The translations under genes were made by a program, and so were the position numbers. Shown piece by piece: positions 11,678 to 23,994 of a DNA stretch of 64,000 nt. Source of the DNA: Dactylorhiza incarnata (lineage: Eukaryota > Streptophyta > Magnoliopsida > Asparagales > Orchidaceae); NCBI GenBank assembly GCA_033032865.1, contig JAWHQI010000730.1, positions 186,001-250,000 of the forward strand, read 5' to 3'. Every line of letters starts with the position of its first letter. Positions within the stretch are counted from its first letter, which is position 1. The notes under the pieces are model-generated. The model worked only from the letters and a program-made list of their open reading frames with translations. It made no database searches and was not told where the DNA came from.

Positions 11678-12216
11678 GGCTTGGGGGCCTGCCCGATCGG
11701 GCAGGGATAAAATAACCTCCTGCCCGGGTACAGGAGAAACGGGCAGGCGGTGACGGGATACACAAAGAAGAGAAAGAAAGAGGCCGCGCGATCTGACGGC
11801 CTGCCTTCCCGATCTGTCTTGCTTGCGGCTGAGGACGCCGGGACCAAGTCAATAATGCAGACCGCGCGGTTTGGAGATTGAGGCCGCGGTCTGCCTTCTG
11901 GTCATGACTTAGCCGATCTTCAAGAGGTAACTTGGATAGCCTTCGATCTGGAGCCCCGGCCTGTTCTTCGGGGCTGGAACTTCGAGTTTCTATGGGACAA
12001 CCCGCGCGGCCTTCTGGCTGAGACCGCGGATGAACTCTTTGCCTTAGCTCTTTGATGATCTTATCCCTTTGGGGGCGATCCGGAAATGACACCAGGCCGC
12101 CCGGCCTGGCCCTTCTTGAACAGAGAACCACTGATCCCGGGAGCTCAGCGGCCCGACCCAGGAGCTCGCGCGGTCTGGTAATAATCCAACTCGAGAAACG
12201 GTTTCCCGGGCAAACA

Positions 12217-15200
12217 CACTAAATGAACTTGATCGAGTAAATCCTATTCTCCTTAGGATATATGGCTCTGAGCTCTTTCCGAAAAGGTATTTTGTGCAAA
12301 AACCGGACATCCGGATCTAAAGTTATAGCTGTTTGAAGTTTAGGTGTAGGTTGGAGCTAAATCCCACATTACCACTTCAACTCAATGTATATCGACCACT
12401 AAATGAACTACATTGGGTAAAACTTGCTCTCCATTGAATGTAGGGCTCAGAGCTCATTTCGAAGAGGTGTTTGGCAAAAATCACACAACCTGTCAAAAGT
12501 TATGGCTGTTTGATGAATAAGTGTCATTTGGAGCTACATTTTGCATTAACAGTACAACCCGCTCAATATAGACAACTAAAAGAACTGTAATGGTAAAACT
12601 TGTGCTTTAATGAATGTAGGGCTCCGATATCATTCCTAAATGGTGTTGTATGGGGTAAAATCAGACAACCGGATCAAAAGTTATTGTTGTTTTAAAGTTT
12701 GAGTGTCATTTGGAGCTAAATCTATCACTTTCACTTTAAACCGCATCTAAAATTCTTTCATTTTGAAATTTATGTCTCATTTGGAGCTAAATCTCGCATT
12801 ACCACTACAACCCACTCTATATCGACCTCTAAACGACCTTGAATGGTTTAAATTCATTCTCCATTGGATTTTGGGCTCCGATCTCATTACGAAAAGGTAT
12901 TGTGGGCAAAAATCGGACAACCGGATAAAAAGATATGGATCTTTAAAGCTTAGGTCTCCTTTCGAGCTAAATACATTATTACAAACCCGCTGTATTTGAC
13001 CACTAAACAAACTGGATGGGTAAAATTTGCTCTCCATTGGATGCACGGAGCTCTTTCCAAAAAGGTGTGGTGCGCAAAAATCGGACAACCAGATCAAAAG
13101 TTATGGCTGTTAAAGTTTATGTGTCGAGAGGAGCCCTCGTCACCATTGCAACCCCCTGTATATTGACCACTCAAATGAGCTGGAAGGGTTTATGATTTTG
13201 CTCCATTGGATGTATGCCTGTGAGCATATACCGAATAGGTGATGTGGGCAAAAATCAAACGTACAAATCAAAAGTTATGCCTGTTAGAAGTTTAGGTGTC
13301 ATTTGGAGCAAAATTTCTCATTACCGCTGCAACGCTCTAAATATTGACAACTAAATGAACTGGAATGGGTAAAACTTGTGCTCCAATGAATGTAGTGCTA
13401 CGAGCTCATTTCGAAAAGGTGTTGTGTGGTCAAATCAGGCAACCAGATCAAAAGTTGTTGCGGTTTAATGTTTGAGTGTCATTTGGAGCTAAATCTCTTA
13501 TATTTCCCTACAACCCACTGTAGATCAACCGCAAACAAACTGGAATGGGTAAAAATTGTTGTCCAATGGATGCAGGTCTCCGATCTCATTCTGAAAAGGC
13601 GTTGTGGGCAAAAATCAGACAACCGGATCAAAAGTTATGGATGTTTGAAGTTTAGGTGCCAATTGGAGCAAACTCCCTCATTTCTACTCCATTCCACTAT
13701 ACGTCGACCACTAAATGAACTTGATCGAGTAAATCCTATTCTCCTTAGGATGTATGGCTCTGAGCTCTTTCCGAAAAGGTGTTTTGTGCAAAATCCGGAC
13801 ATCCGGATGTAAAGTTATAGCTGTTTGAAGTTTAGGTGTCAGTTGGAGCTAAATCCCACATTACCACTTCAACTCAGTGTATATCGACCACTAAATGAAC
13901 TACATTGGGTAAGACTTGCTTTCCATTGAATTTAGGGCTCAGATCTCATTTCGAAGAGGTGTTGTGGGCAAAAATCACAACTTGATCAAAAGTTATGGCT
14001 GTTTGAAGTTTATGTGTCATTTGGAGCTACATTTTGCATTCACAGTGCTACCCGCTCAATATAGACAACTAAATGAACTGCAATGGGTAAACCTTGTGCT
14101 TCAATGAATGTAGGGCTCCGATATCATTTCTAAATGGTGTTGTATGGGGTAAAATCAGGCAACCGGATCAAAAGTTATTGCTCTTTAAAGCTTAAGTGTC
14201 ATTTGGAGCTAAATCTCTAACTTTCACTACAAACCGCATCTAAAATTCTTTCATTTTGAAATTTATGTGTCATTTGGAGCTAAATCTCGCATTACCCCTA
14301 CAACCCACTTTATATCGACCTCTAAACGACCTTGAATGGGTTAAATTCGTTCACCATTGGATTTTGGGCTCCGATCTCATTACGAAAAGGTATTGTGGGC
14401 GAAAATCGGACAACCAGATAAAAAGTTATGGATCCTTAAAAGTTAGGTCTCCTTTCGAGCTAAATACATTATTACTAACCCGCTGTATATTGACCACTAA
14501 ACAAACTGGATGGGTAAAATTTGCTCTCCATTGGATGCAGGGCTCCGAGCTCTTTCCAAAAAGGTGTTGTGCGCAAAAATCGGACAACCAGATCAAAAGT
14601 TATGGCTGTTAAAGTTTATGTGTCGAGAGGAGCCCTCGTCACCATTGCAACCCCCTGTATATTGACCACTAAAATGAGCTGGAAGGGTTTATGATTTTGC
14701 TCCATTGGATGTATGCCTCTGAGCATATACCGAATAGGTGATGTGGGCAAAAATCAAACGTACAAATCAAAAGTTATGCGGGTTAGAAGTTTAGGTGTCA
14801 TTTGGAGCAAAATTTCTCATTACCGCTGCAACGTTCTAAATATTGACAACTAAATGAACTGGAATGGGTAAAACTTGTGCTCCAATGAATGTAGTGCTAC
14901 GAGCTCATTTCGAAAAGGTGTTGTGTGGTCAAATCAGGCAACCAGATCAAAAGTTGTTGCGGTTTAATGTTTGAGTGTCATTTGGAGCTAAATCTCTCAT
15001 ATTTCCCTACAACCCACTGTAGATCAACCGCAAACATACTGGAATGGGTAAAAATTGTTGTCCAATGGATGCAGGTCTCCGATCTCATTCTGAAAAGGCG
15101 TTGTGGGCAAAAATCAGACAACCGGATCAAAAGTTATGGATGTTTGAAGTTTAGGTGCCAATTGGAGCAAACTCCCTCATTTCTACTCCATTCCACTATA

Positions 15201-16773
15201 CGTCGACCACTAAATGAACTTGATCGAGTAAATCCTATTCTCCTTAGGATGTATGTCTCTGAGCTCTTTCCGAAAAGGTGTTTTGTGCAAAATCCGGACA
15301 TCCGGATGTAAAGTTATAGCTGTTTGAAGTTTAGGTGTCAGTTGGAGCTAAATCCCACATTACCACTTCAACTCAGTGTATATCGACCACTAAATGAACT
15401 ACATTGGGTAAGACTTGCTTTCCATTGAATTTAGGGCTCAGATCTCATTTCGAAGAGGTGTTGTGGGCAAAAATCACAACCTGATCAAAAGTTATGGCTG
15501 TTTGAAGTTTATGTGTCATTTGGAGCTACATTTTGCATTCACAGTGCAACCCGCTCAATATAGACAACTAAATGAACTGCAATGGGTAAAACTTGTGCTT
15601 CAATGAATGTAGGGCTCCGATATCATTTCTAAATGGTGTTGTATGGGGTAAAATCAGGCAACCGGATCAAAAGTTATTGCTCTTTAAAGCTTAAGTGTCA
15701 TTTGGAGCTAAATCTCTAACTTTCACTACAAACCGCATCTAAAATTCTTTCATTTTGAAATTTATGTGTCATTTGGAGCTAAATCTCACATTACCCCTAC
15801 AACCCACTGTATATCGACCTCTAAACGACCTTGAATGGGTTAAATTCGTTCACCATTGGATTTTGGGCTCCGATCTCATTACGAAAAGGTATTGTGGGCG
15901 AAAATCGGACAACCAGATAAAAAGTTATGGATCTTTAAAAGTTAGGTCTCCTTTCGAGCTAAATACATTATTACTAACCCGCTGTATATTGACCACTAAA
16001 CAAACTGGATGGGTAAAATTTGCTCTCCATTGGATGCAGGGCTCCGAGCTCTTTCCAAAAAGGTGTTGTGCGCAAAAATCGGACAACCAGATCAAAAGTT
16101 ATGGCTGTTACAGTTTATGTGTCGAGAGGAGCCCTCGTCACCATTGCAACCCCTTGTATATTGACCACTAAAATGAGCTGGAAGGGTTTATGATTTTGCT
16201 CCATTTGATGTATGCCTCCGAGCATATTCCGAAAAGGTGATGTGGGCAAAAATCAAACGTACAAATCAAAAGTTATGCCTGTTAGAAGTTTATGTGTCAT
16301 TTGGAGCGAAATTTCGCATTACCGCTGTAACGCTCTAAATATTGACAACTAAATGAACTGGAATGGGTAAAACTTGTGCTCCAATGAATTTAGTGCTACG
16401 AGCTCATTTCGAAAAGGTGTTGTGTGTTCAAATCAGGCAACCGAATCAAAAGTTGTTGCGGTTTAATGTTTGAGTGTCATTTGGAGCTAAATCTCTCATT
16501 TTCCCCTACAACCCACTGTAGATCAACCGCAAACGAACTGGAATGGGTAAAACTTGTTTTCCAATGGATGCAGGGCTCCGATCTCATTCTGAAAAGGAGT
16601 TGTGGGCAAAAATCAAACAACCGGATCAAAAGTTATGGATGTTTGAAGTTTAGGTGCCAATTGGAGCAAACTCCCTCATTTTTACTGCATTCCACTATAC
16701 GTCGACCAATAAATGAACTTTATCAAGTAAATCCTATTCTCCTTAAGATGTATGGCTCTGAGCTCTTTCCGAA
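12217..16773. repeat. Satellite DNA, left block: ~180-bp monomers in a ~1.5-kb higher-order repeat
   Basis: Diverged monomers follow each other head to tail; each carries the core gatcaaaagttatggctg and a junction like ccactaaatgaact. Eight monomer types repeat in fixed order. In the unit 13709-15207 they start at 13709, 13889, 14067, 14320, 14495, 14667, 14848 and 15029 (lengths 180, 178, 253, 175, 172, 181, 181, 179). Higher-order units start at 12217, 13709, 15208 and 16707; the last is cut by copy B. The third monomer is 253 bp because it has an internal ~73-bp duplication bounded by gtcatttggagctaaatctc. Open frames of 60-130 codons here follow from the 180-base period and are not genes. 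Confidence 0.95.
16769..16773. repeat. Target site duplication of copy B, left
   Basis: CCGAA, repeated at 30385-30389. Removing B and one copy restores the satellite reading ctctttccgaaaatgt, which matches the neighbouring monomers. Confidence 0.95.
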
Positions 16774-17231
16774 TGTTTACCCGGGAGACCGCTTTCAAAA
16801 GAATTACTCGTAGACCGAGCGGTTTGCAGATCCAAGTCGCCCAGCTCGGGCTAAGCAAGCTCCATCGGCATCAGCTAACACAGGTCGAGCGGTCTGTAAT
16901 AATTCAGGCCGCCTCCAAGAACCAGAGGTGATCTCAAGTCGGAGGTCGCGCGGTCTCAAGTCGGAGGTCGCACGGTTTATGCCACGAAGGCAAGCCAAGG
17001 TCCAAATCCAAAGAACAGGTCGCGGTCTCGAGACAGAGACCGAGCGGGTAGAATCGTCACCTTGGCTACATCATCTCCAACTTCTGGTCAGACAAATCGG
17101 AAGGGCAGGCCGCCAAGCCGCGCGGCTTATTTCCTTTCCTTCCTTGTGTATCCCGTCACCGCCTGCCCGTTTCTCCTGTACCCGGGCAGGCGGTTATTCT
17201 ATCCCTGCCCGCTCGGGCAGGCCCCCAAGCC

Positions 17232-17239
17232 TATAAATA
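17232..17239 (+). promoter_or_regulatory. TATA box of 5' LTR B, with upstream hairpins
   Basis: TATAAATA. Just upstream is a perfect 12-bp inverted repeat ACCGCCTGCCCG / CGGGCAGGCGGT with a 13-base loop, then the palindrome cctgcccgctcgggcagg. Transcription would start ~30 bases downstream. Confidence 0.75.
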
Positions 17240-17398
17240 GGGGGCGTCACTGTTCCCAAGACACGCACACTCGAATCCAGGAGCTCGCTTGTTTGAGCTG
17301 CGGACTCGAGTTTCCCGTCTTGCGGACTGTCTGACCGGCCGGCTTCTCTTTTCTGCACTCACAACCCGCTGTAATCACTTTTCTTTAATCAAAGGAAA

Positions 17399-17432
17399 GC
17401 CCGTCGCAGGAGTGGCATTCGCCGCAGCGGGC
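17399..17432 (+). terminator. R/U5 hairpin of 5' LTR B
   Basis: GCCCGTCGC ... GCAGCGGGC with loop aggagtggcattcgcc; pairing is weakened here compared with the 3' LTR of the same element. The nearby poly(A)-like signal is AATCAAA rather than AATAAA. Confidence 0.6.
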
Positions 17433-17539
17433 GGAAGTCTGGCCTTGACCGCTGCTAGCGGTCTCATCTTTCCATCTAAAAAGTAACCGGCAACCCGCAG
17501 CCTCCGGTTTCCCTCGGAGGTGCATTCTCGGACTCAACA

Positions 17540-17559
17540 GAAACACGCGACCTTAAGAT
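17540..17559 (+). promoter_or_regulatory. Primer-binding block of copy B
   Basis: gaaacacgcgaccttaagat, one base different from the block in A, C, D and G. It directly follows the LTR end CA. Confidence 0.6.
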
Positions 17560-17592
17560 CGCGGAGTGTCGGTGAAATCCCTTTTCGCCATA

Positions 17593-20500
17593 ATGTCAGA
17601 CCGTCAGTTCGCCCTTGGAGACCGCTCCGATCATAGCGAGGACTCTCTGTGGGAAGCCCTGGAGCAGTCAAAGAGAGAAGCCGAGCGGGCTCAGAGGGCC
17701 ACTGATCAGCGCCTTGAAGAGATCAGTCGGACTTTAGCAATACTAACTGAGCGACTAGTTCCGCAACAAGCCGCGGCCAATCGGGCGGTTACCCCGGTCC
17801 TTCCTCCACCTCCTCCTTACTCGCTACCGCAGGCCGCTAATTTCCAGCTCCAGCAAGAAGATCCTGCGGCTAGGGAAAACTTCTATCAGGAAGCCGCGCA
17901 CAACATGCCAGCTCGAGTCCTCGACTTCCAGGGGGCGACTTCTCACGCCGCCCATATTCCCTACCCGCAGGAAGGCGCGGCCCGTCTCTCCTACCCGCCT
18001 GAAGTTCCTATTCATCACTCCTACCCGCCAGAAGCAGCCGCCCGGTCTTCTTATCAGGCGGCTTGTCCGCGAATAGTCGCAGCTCCAGCGGCTTATTGCT
18101 CTACTCCTCTATATGAAGACATGGAAGAGACCTCTCCCTTTGTGGACGAAGTCAGAGGGGAGCCTGCCCCTAATAATTTCAGAGAACCTCGCCTGCCAGC
18201 ATTCAATGGAGAGACGGATCCCACGGTTCATTTACAAGCTTTCGAGTCAGCTGTTGCTCTCAGAACCTTGACTGATGCAACCAAGTGCAAGCTTCTGGTG
18301 ACCTCCTTTGAAGGAAAAGCGAGGGAATGGTTTTACGGTCTGCATCCAGATCGATCCGTTGTTTCACAGAGCTGCGAAGAGAATTCCTGCTGAGATTCTC
18401 CACCTCAAGGAAAAGAAAGAGCGGCCCGGCGGGCCTTTTCGATATAAAACAACGGGAAGGCGAGACATGGGCTCGTTTTGTGGATCGATTCCAGAGAGAG
18501 ATCATGGAAATCCAGAATGTAGACCCGGAGCTGTATAGGGTGGCCCTCATCCATGGCCTAAGGGAGGGCCCCCTAAAATTTGAAGCAAATATAAGGGAGC
18601 CTAAGACTTATCAAGAGATGATAAGTTTGGCAAATATGTTTATCAGAGGGGAGAAGAGCAATCCAGACTACGTCGCAAAGCTGGTAAGCGACAAGGAGTC
18701 ATCAAATTCATCCTTCCGTCATCCACCATCGAATCAGTCTCACTTCGAACCCCGCTCCCAAAGGGGGAGGAACTATAAAAACAAGCAACCATTTATGGGC
18801 CATCAGCGGTTTCAAGATCAGAAGCCACCGTTGGCCATCGCTCCCGCTCCATCCGCTCCCCTTCCACAAATCATGCCGGTATATTTACCACAATATGCCG
18901 CGCAGCCACCTCCAATCATTCCATCAACCCAATACGATGATTCGCAAGACTCATTCACTCCCCTAAATGTCACCATGGACGAGGTAGTCCAAATTCTGCA
19001 AAAGAGGCCAGATTTCAAAAGGCCCGCTCCTCTGAAGTCGGATATTCGTAATCAGAATCCGAACCTTTATTGTGAATATCATAAAGAAGGGGGGCATTAA
19101 ACTGAAGACTGTCGGGCCCTTCGTTTGCTCATAGAAAGACTTCTGGGAGAAGGAAAGCTCCGGTGTCTAATTCGGAAAGATAAAACTGCTGAGCCAACTA
19201 CCGAGAAGAAGAAGGAGAAGGAAACAGTAGAAGTAACCTGGGAATGCGCCGACGTCGAGGACGCCGGCTATTATGGTGATATCCACCCTTCTACCGAATG
19301 CATCGAAGTCAATGATGTGGGCCCCTTAGGGGACATCTATTGTATCCATGGGGGAGCTGGAGCAGAATCATCTCGCAAATCCAGCATTGCGAGAGTTCTA
19401 AAGCAGGAAGTGGCGGCCACTACAAGTTCTCCTCCCGAAAGCACTATTGTCACGTTTGGTCAGGATGACCTTCCCCCCAATGCTAATCCTTTCGATGATG
19501 CGGTGGTTATCAGGGCCGTTATTGAAAACTATACCGTCCACAAGATTTTGATTGATACTGGCACCTCCGTCAATCTCCTTTTCCGCCCAACTTTCGAAGC
19601 CCTGAAGACTGGAAAGCATTTGCTTCCCACCGATGGGCCCCTCTACGGTTTTTCTGGGGAGAAGAAGGAAGTAGAGGGTTCAGTGAAGCTCCTGGTCTCT
19701 CTCGGAGGAGTGATAAAGTTGATCAATTTTGTGGTAGTAGATGCTCCAAGTAACTACTGCGCCATCTTCGGGAGGCCGATTCTCAATGCATATAGGGCGG
19801 TAGTGTCCACCTTTCATCTTGCCCTCAAGTTTGCTGCTGAAGGAAAACAATATCGGGTTAGGAGCAACCCCAAAGTAGCTCGGGAGTGCTACGTCCGAAC
19901 TGTCAACATGACCACTGACGTTCCGCTTCCCAGGATCATGGATGAGGTGCTGGAGGTGGCTGAGTCTCCAGAGGCCGCCGAGGAAGGAAAAGATCGAGAA
20001 GGGGCTCACTTGGAACCTGCCCAAGTGACTCAAGATGTTCCTATCGCTGAAGGGGCAGAAAAGAAGCTGGTCATCAACGCTGAGTTATCAGAGGAGGAGA
20101 AAGTGGAGCTAATCTCTTGCCTGTTGGGGAATCTGGATATCTTCGCCTGGTCAGCGGAGGATATGCCTGGAGTAGATCCAGACGTGGCTTGTCATCATCT
20201 AAACGTATCTCCTGAGTTCAAGCCCGTCCAACAAAAGAAGAGAGAAGTGGCGACCAAGCTGGCGTTGCCCATCAGAGAGGAGGTTTCCAAGCTCCTAAAA
20301 GCGGGTTTCATTTCTGAAATTCAATATCCCACGTGGATGTCGAACGTTGTAATGGTTAAGAAATCTGGTGGGAAGTGGCGCATGTGCGTAGACTTCACCA
20401 AACTTAATAAAGTGTGCCCTAAAGATTGTTACCCTTTGCCTCGGATAGATGTTTTAGTTGATTCCGCGGTTGGGTATGGTTTTATGAGTTTCCTCGATGC

Positions 20501-23225
20501 CTTCTCCGGGTATCATCAAATTAAAATGCACAAGCCTGACATCCCGCATACCTCATTTATCACAAACGATGGGTGTTACTGCTATCTTGTAATGCCCTTT
20601 GGTCTTAAAAACGCGGGTGCAACATATCAAAGAATGATGGATACCGTCTTTAAACATCAAAAGGGCAGGAATCTCGAAGTTTACGTTGATGACCTTCTTC
20701 TCAAAAGTAAAACATTCTCATTGCACTTAAAAGACCTCGTAGAGACGTTCGCTACTCTACGGAGGTTCAAGTTATAATTGAACCCATTAAAATGTGTGTT
20801 CGGGGCGAATAAAGGAAAATTTCTTGGACATCTTCTGACTCCTGATGGCCTTGCACCAAATCCAGATAAGGTGAAGGCCATCCTTGATATGACCCCTCCT
20901 CGAAATACTAAAGAAGTTCAACAACTTGGGAGGAGATTGGCAGGATTGAGCAGGTTTATCTCTAAATCCGGAGATAAAAGTGCCCCATTCTTTAAAACAT
21001 TGCGAAAGGGATCAAAGTTCGAATGGAGCGAGGAATGTAACAAGGCTTTCGAGCAGCTAAAGGGACAGTTAACTTCGACTCCACTACTCCAAAGTCCCCA
21101 TGGGGGGGAAAAGCTATTCTTGTATCTGGGAGTCGGACCAGAAGCGGTGAGTTCTGTCCTTGTTCGGGAAGAGAAGAGGAGGCAGTTTCCAATATACTAT
21201 GTCAGCCACATCCTTAAAGATGCCGAAACCAGATATTCGATCCTGGAGAAACTGGCCTTGGCCTTGGTTATGTCTGCGCGAAGGCTTCGCCCTTATTTTC
21301 AGGCTCATTCCATCCAAGTTGTTACAGATCATCCTCTAAAGAGTATTCTTGAAAAGCCAGATCATTCAGGGAGGTTGGCAAAATGGGCTATTGAACTAAG
21401 TGAATTTGAGATATCATATATCCCCCGAACAGCAATCAAAGCGCAAATCTTGGCAGACTTCCTGGTAGATACAACAGAGCTTAATCCAGAACAGGCGGTA
21501 CAATCTCCTCTGGCTTGGGTCATTTATGTGGATGGGGCTTCTGGCAAAAACTCCGTGGGAGCCGGAGTAGTGTTGATCAGTCCAAATGGCATCAGGCTGG
21601 AGCAAGCTATCAAGTTCTTCTTCCCAGTTACGAATAACCATGCAGAATATGAAGCACTTCTGGCTGGGCTAAGGCTCGCGAAAGAGTTGGGTATAGAATA
21701 TGTACATGTCAGAACTGATTCGTTGGTAATGGCTTCCCAGGTCTTGGGAAATTATGAGACAAGGGAGCCGATTCTGCGAAAGTATCTACTATTAGCCAAG
21801 AAGGAAATCGGAAGATTCAAGTCATTTATTATCGAGCACATCCCAAGAAAGCAAAATGAGGAGGCAGATGAATTATCAAAGTTCGGTCTTCCATCAGGGG
21901 GAGTGACCTTTGAACTCTTTCATCCGGCAATAGACGAGGCGGAACTCATGCAAATTAATCATAATCCTTCATGGAAGGACCCTTATGAGTTGTTCTTATC
22001 AAAAGGGGAGTTTCATCATTCCATAAAAGATCGGAGAAGATTCAAAAGGAAGGCGGCATATTATTATCTAATAACAGGAGTACTCTACAGAAAAACTTTG
22101 ATTTCCCCCTCAGCACGATGTGTTTCAGAAGAAGAAATCCCTATCATACTTCAGGAAGTTCATTCTGGGGAATGTGGTAGCCATTCAGGGGCAAAAACCT
22201 TAGAAAAGAGGATTCTGCGGCAGGGATATTTTTGGCCGACCATGAGAAAGGATGCTGAAGCATTTGCCAGGAAGTGTGTGCAGTGCCAAAAGTTCGCTCC
22301 TCTGCAGCACCTGCCCGCTCAGTCGCTTAGGTCAATAACGGCACCCTGGCCCTTTGCAGTTTGGGGGATGGATCTCATCGGACCCTTTCCAATGGCCAGC
22401 GGTCAGCGCCGCTTTATCATAGTGATGATTGACTACTTCAGCAAGTGGATCGAGGCTAAGGCACTGGCAAGAACTACTACCCAAATCATCAAAAACTTCA
22501 TCTGGTGAGAAATTGTCTGTCGACACGGAATTCCACTGGCAATCGTCACTGATAATGGTCCACAATTCAATAATCCTGAGATGATAAAATTCTGCAACCA
22601 GGTCGGAATTGACCTGCGGTTCTCCTCAGTGCATCATCCAAGGACCAATGGTCAGGTAGAAGCAGCCAACAGACGAATCCAGCAGCTCCTGATGAAAAAG
22701 GTTTGGAATCAGAAAGGAAACTGGGCAGATCAACTTCCTTCCATTCTTTGGACCCTTCGTACTACTCCATCTTCAGCCACAGGGGAAACACCGTTCAAAC
22801 TATCTCATGGCTCGGAGGCTGTTGTTCCTGTGGAGTTTGAGGTGGCCACTCCAAGAGTTGTGTACGGAAAAGAAGGAGGAGAAGCATGGATAGAATACAA
22901 TGATGAGGCTATCAAGTACAGTTTGGATCTAATCGAGGAACTCCAGGATGAGGCAACAATCAGGCAAGAAGAAGTTAAAAGGAGGATGGCAAAATATTTC
23001 GACAAAAATGTCAGGGTAAAGCAATTCGCGGTCGGCGACCTCGTACTAAAAAAGGTTGATGCAGCAGCTCGAGCAGGTAATATCGGGAAGTTAAATCCTA
23101 ATTGGGCCGGACCTTTCATCATCAAGGAGGCATTGAAAAGTGGGGCTTATCGCCTCCAAACAAGTGAAGGAGAAGACATCCCGCGCACCTGGAGTGGCGA
23201 CGATCTTAAACGGTTCTATCCTTGA
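17593..23225 (+). pseudogene. gag-pol: gag-pol polyprotein of copy B, broken by one frameshift and three stops
   Basis: The start is the ATG at 17593 (MSDRQFALGDRS), homologous to the starts in A, D and G. A 1-base deletion near 18349 in gag shifts the frame. In-frame stops follow at 19098-19100 (TAA, just after the first His of the zinc-knuckle GH), 20775-20777 (TAA, after RT) and 22506-22508 (TGA where G has GGA, in integrase). Otherwise all domains are present: gag, CHHC knuckle, protease with DTG changed to DTGTS context, RT with YVDD at 20682-20693, degenerate RNase H, archaeal-type RNase H, integrase with the DDE core and the GPF module, ending FYP. The restored length would be about 1877 residues, like copy A. 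It cannot make a working polyprotein, so B would depend on another copy for movement. Confidence 0.95.
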
Positions 23226-23575
23226 AATGTCTTCCTTACTCCTCTACACTTTTTTGAGATATTTTAATAAGAAGCTCCATACTGACACTTCTCCATGTCT
23301 GATGTTTTCTTTTCTGCATTTCCTCATATATCAAACACACTGAACCACGGAGACATTGCCAAGTTCTGCTCGAACTCCCTCGGATTGTAGTCATTAGCGT
23401 AAAACCATGAAGATCATGTGTAGCAGGGAGTTTTCGCACACATGTAGTGGTAGCTTGCCAATTCCCGTGCGGTGGTCTTCAGAACCTTGGATCCCAGCTG
23501 ATATCCGACACACCCCTGCATCAAGGGAGGTCTAGGTGAATGTTGGCTCTATCATGCCCCGAGAGGGATATAATT
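23226..23575. other. Non-coding stretch after pol, copy B
   Basis: Contains the ~200-base block conserved with A (5410-5600) and G (59340-59560). On the minus strand a frame reading MRKLPATHDLHGF with a non-ATG start is partly conserved, but I do not regard it as a gene. Confidence 0.55.
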
Positions 23576-23994
23576 ACAGTTTTGATGATCTTTCTGAGAA
23601 AAGCAATGTCGGTATAGCCCCCGCGGCATAACCACACCTGCCCAACTGATCATCTTAGTCTGTAACTATCGAATACTCCGAGGTACTCTCAAGCGATGCC
23701 TAAGCGGGACCCACAACTGAGTTGATCTCTCTGAGGAAAGCAATGTTCGCCGCCTAGGCCCACCTGCCCAATTGATCAACTCGGCTTGTAGCCCTAGGCA
23801 AGAGAGCAGTCGAGTCGCTTACAGCCCTTATGACCACTTGAGGAAAGCAATGTTCGCCGCCTAGGCCCACCTGCCCACTTAGTCATCTGGGTCTGTACTT
23901 GTTTCTCTTTATTATTACAGCTCTTATGACCACTTGAGGAAAGCAATGTACGCCGCCTAGGCCCACCTGCCCACTTGGTCATCTGAGTCTGTAA
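23576..23994 (+). other. Array of four tandem hairpins, copy B (candidate structured RNA)
   Basis: Hairpins at 23576-23663, 23713-23789, 23819-23897 and 23915-23994. Conserved apical sequence gaggaaagcaatgttcgccg then cctaggcccacctgccca. Stems: 1, GATGATC/GATCATC closed by ACAG/CTGT; 2, GAGTTGATC/GATCAACTC closed by ACAA/TTGT; 3, ATGACC with AGTCAT plus CCC/GGG and ACAG/CTGT; 4, ATGACCA/TGGTCAT plus CTC/GAG and TTACAG/CTGTAA. Stem sequence varies between copies while pairing is kept, the mark of a selected secondary structure. It lies in the 3' untranslated part of gag-pol RNA, and downstream of antisense ORF 2. Confidence 0.8.

Larger units (their letters stand above)
1..12216 (-). mobile_element. 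Tat-lineage Ty3/gypsy retrotransposon, copy A (3' LTR outside window)
   Basis: Read on the minus strand the order is 5' LTR (11381-12216), primer-binding block, gag-pol (5711-11329), a non-coding part with four hairpins, then two genes on the opposite strand that run to base 1. The 3' LTR must lie left of the window. The right edge is sharp: the LTR end at 12216 meets satellite sequence, so A was inserted into the satellite; the expected target duplication is cacta, the partner copy not being visible. Dual RNase H, antisense extra ORFs and lack of a chromodomain place it in the Tat lineage. Its LTR and gag group with copy D rather than with B and G. Confidence 0.93.
11381..12216 (-). repeat. 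5' LTR of copy A (836 bp)
   Basis: On the minus strand it starts TGTTTGCCCGGG and ends TTGAATCGAACA, the TG...CA ends of an LTR. It is clearly homologous along its length to the 5' LTR of copy D (60515-61349) and shares its 3' third with B, G, C and E. The outer end abuts satellite at 12217. U3 contains many CCGNNCGG palindromes. Confidence 0.93.
16774..17539 (+). repeat. 5' LTR of copy B (766 bp)
   Basis: Starts TGTTTACCCGGG and ends GGACTCAACA; near-identical to 29622-30384. The right edge is set by the primer-binding block. Confidence 0.96.
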
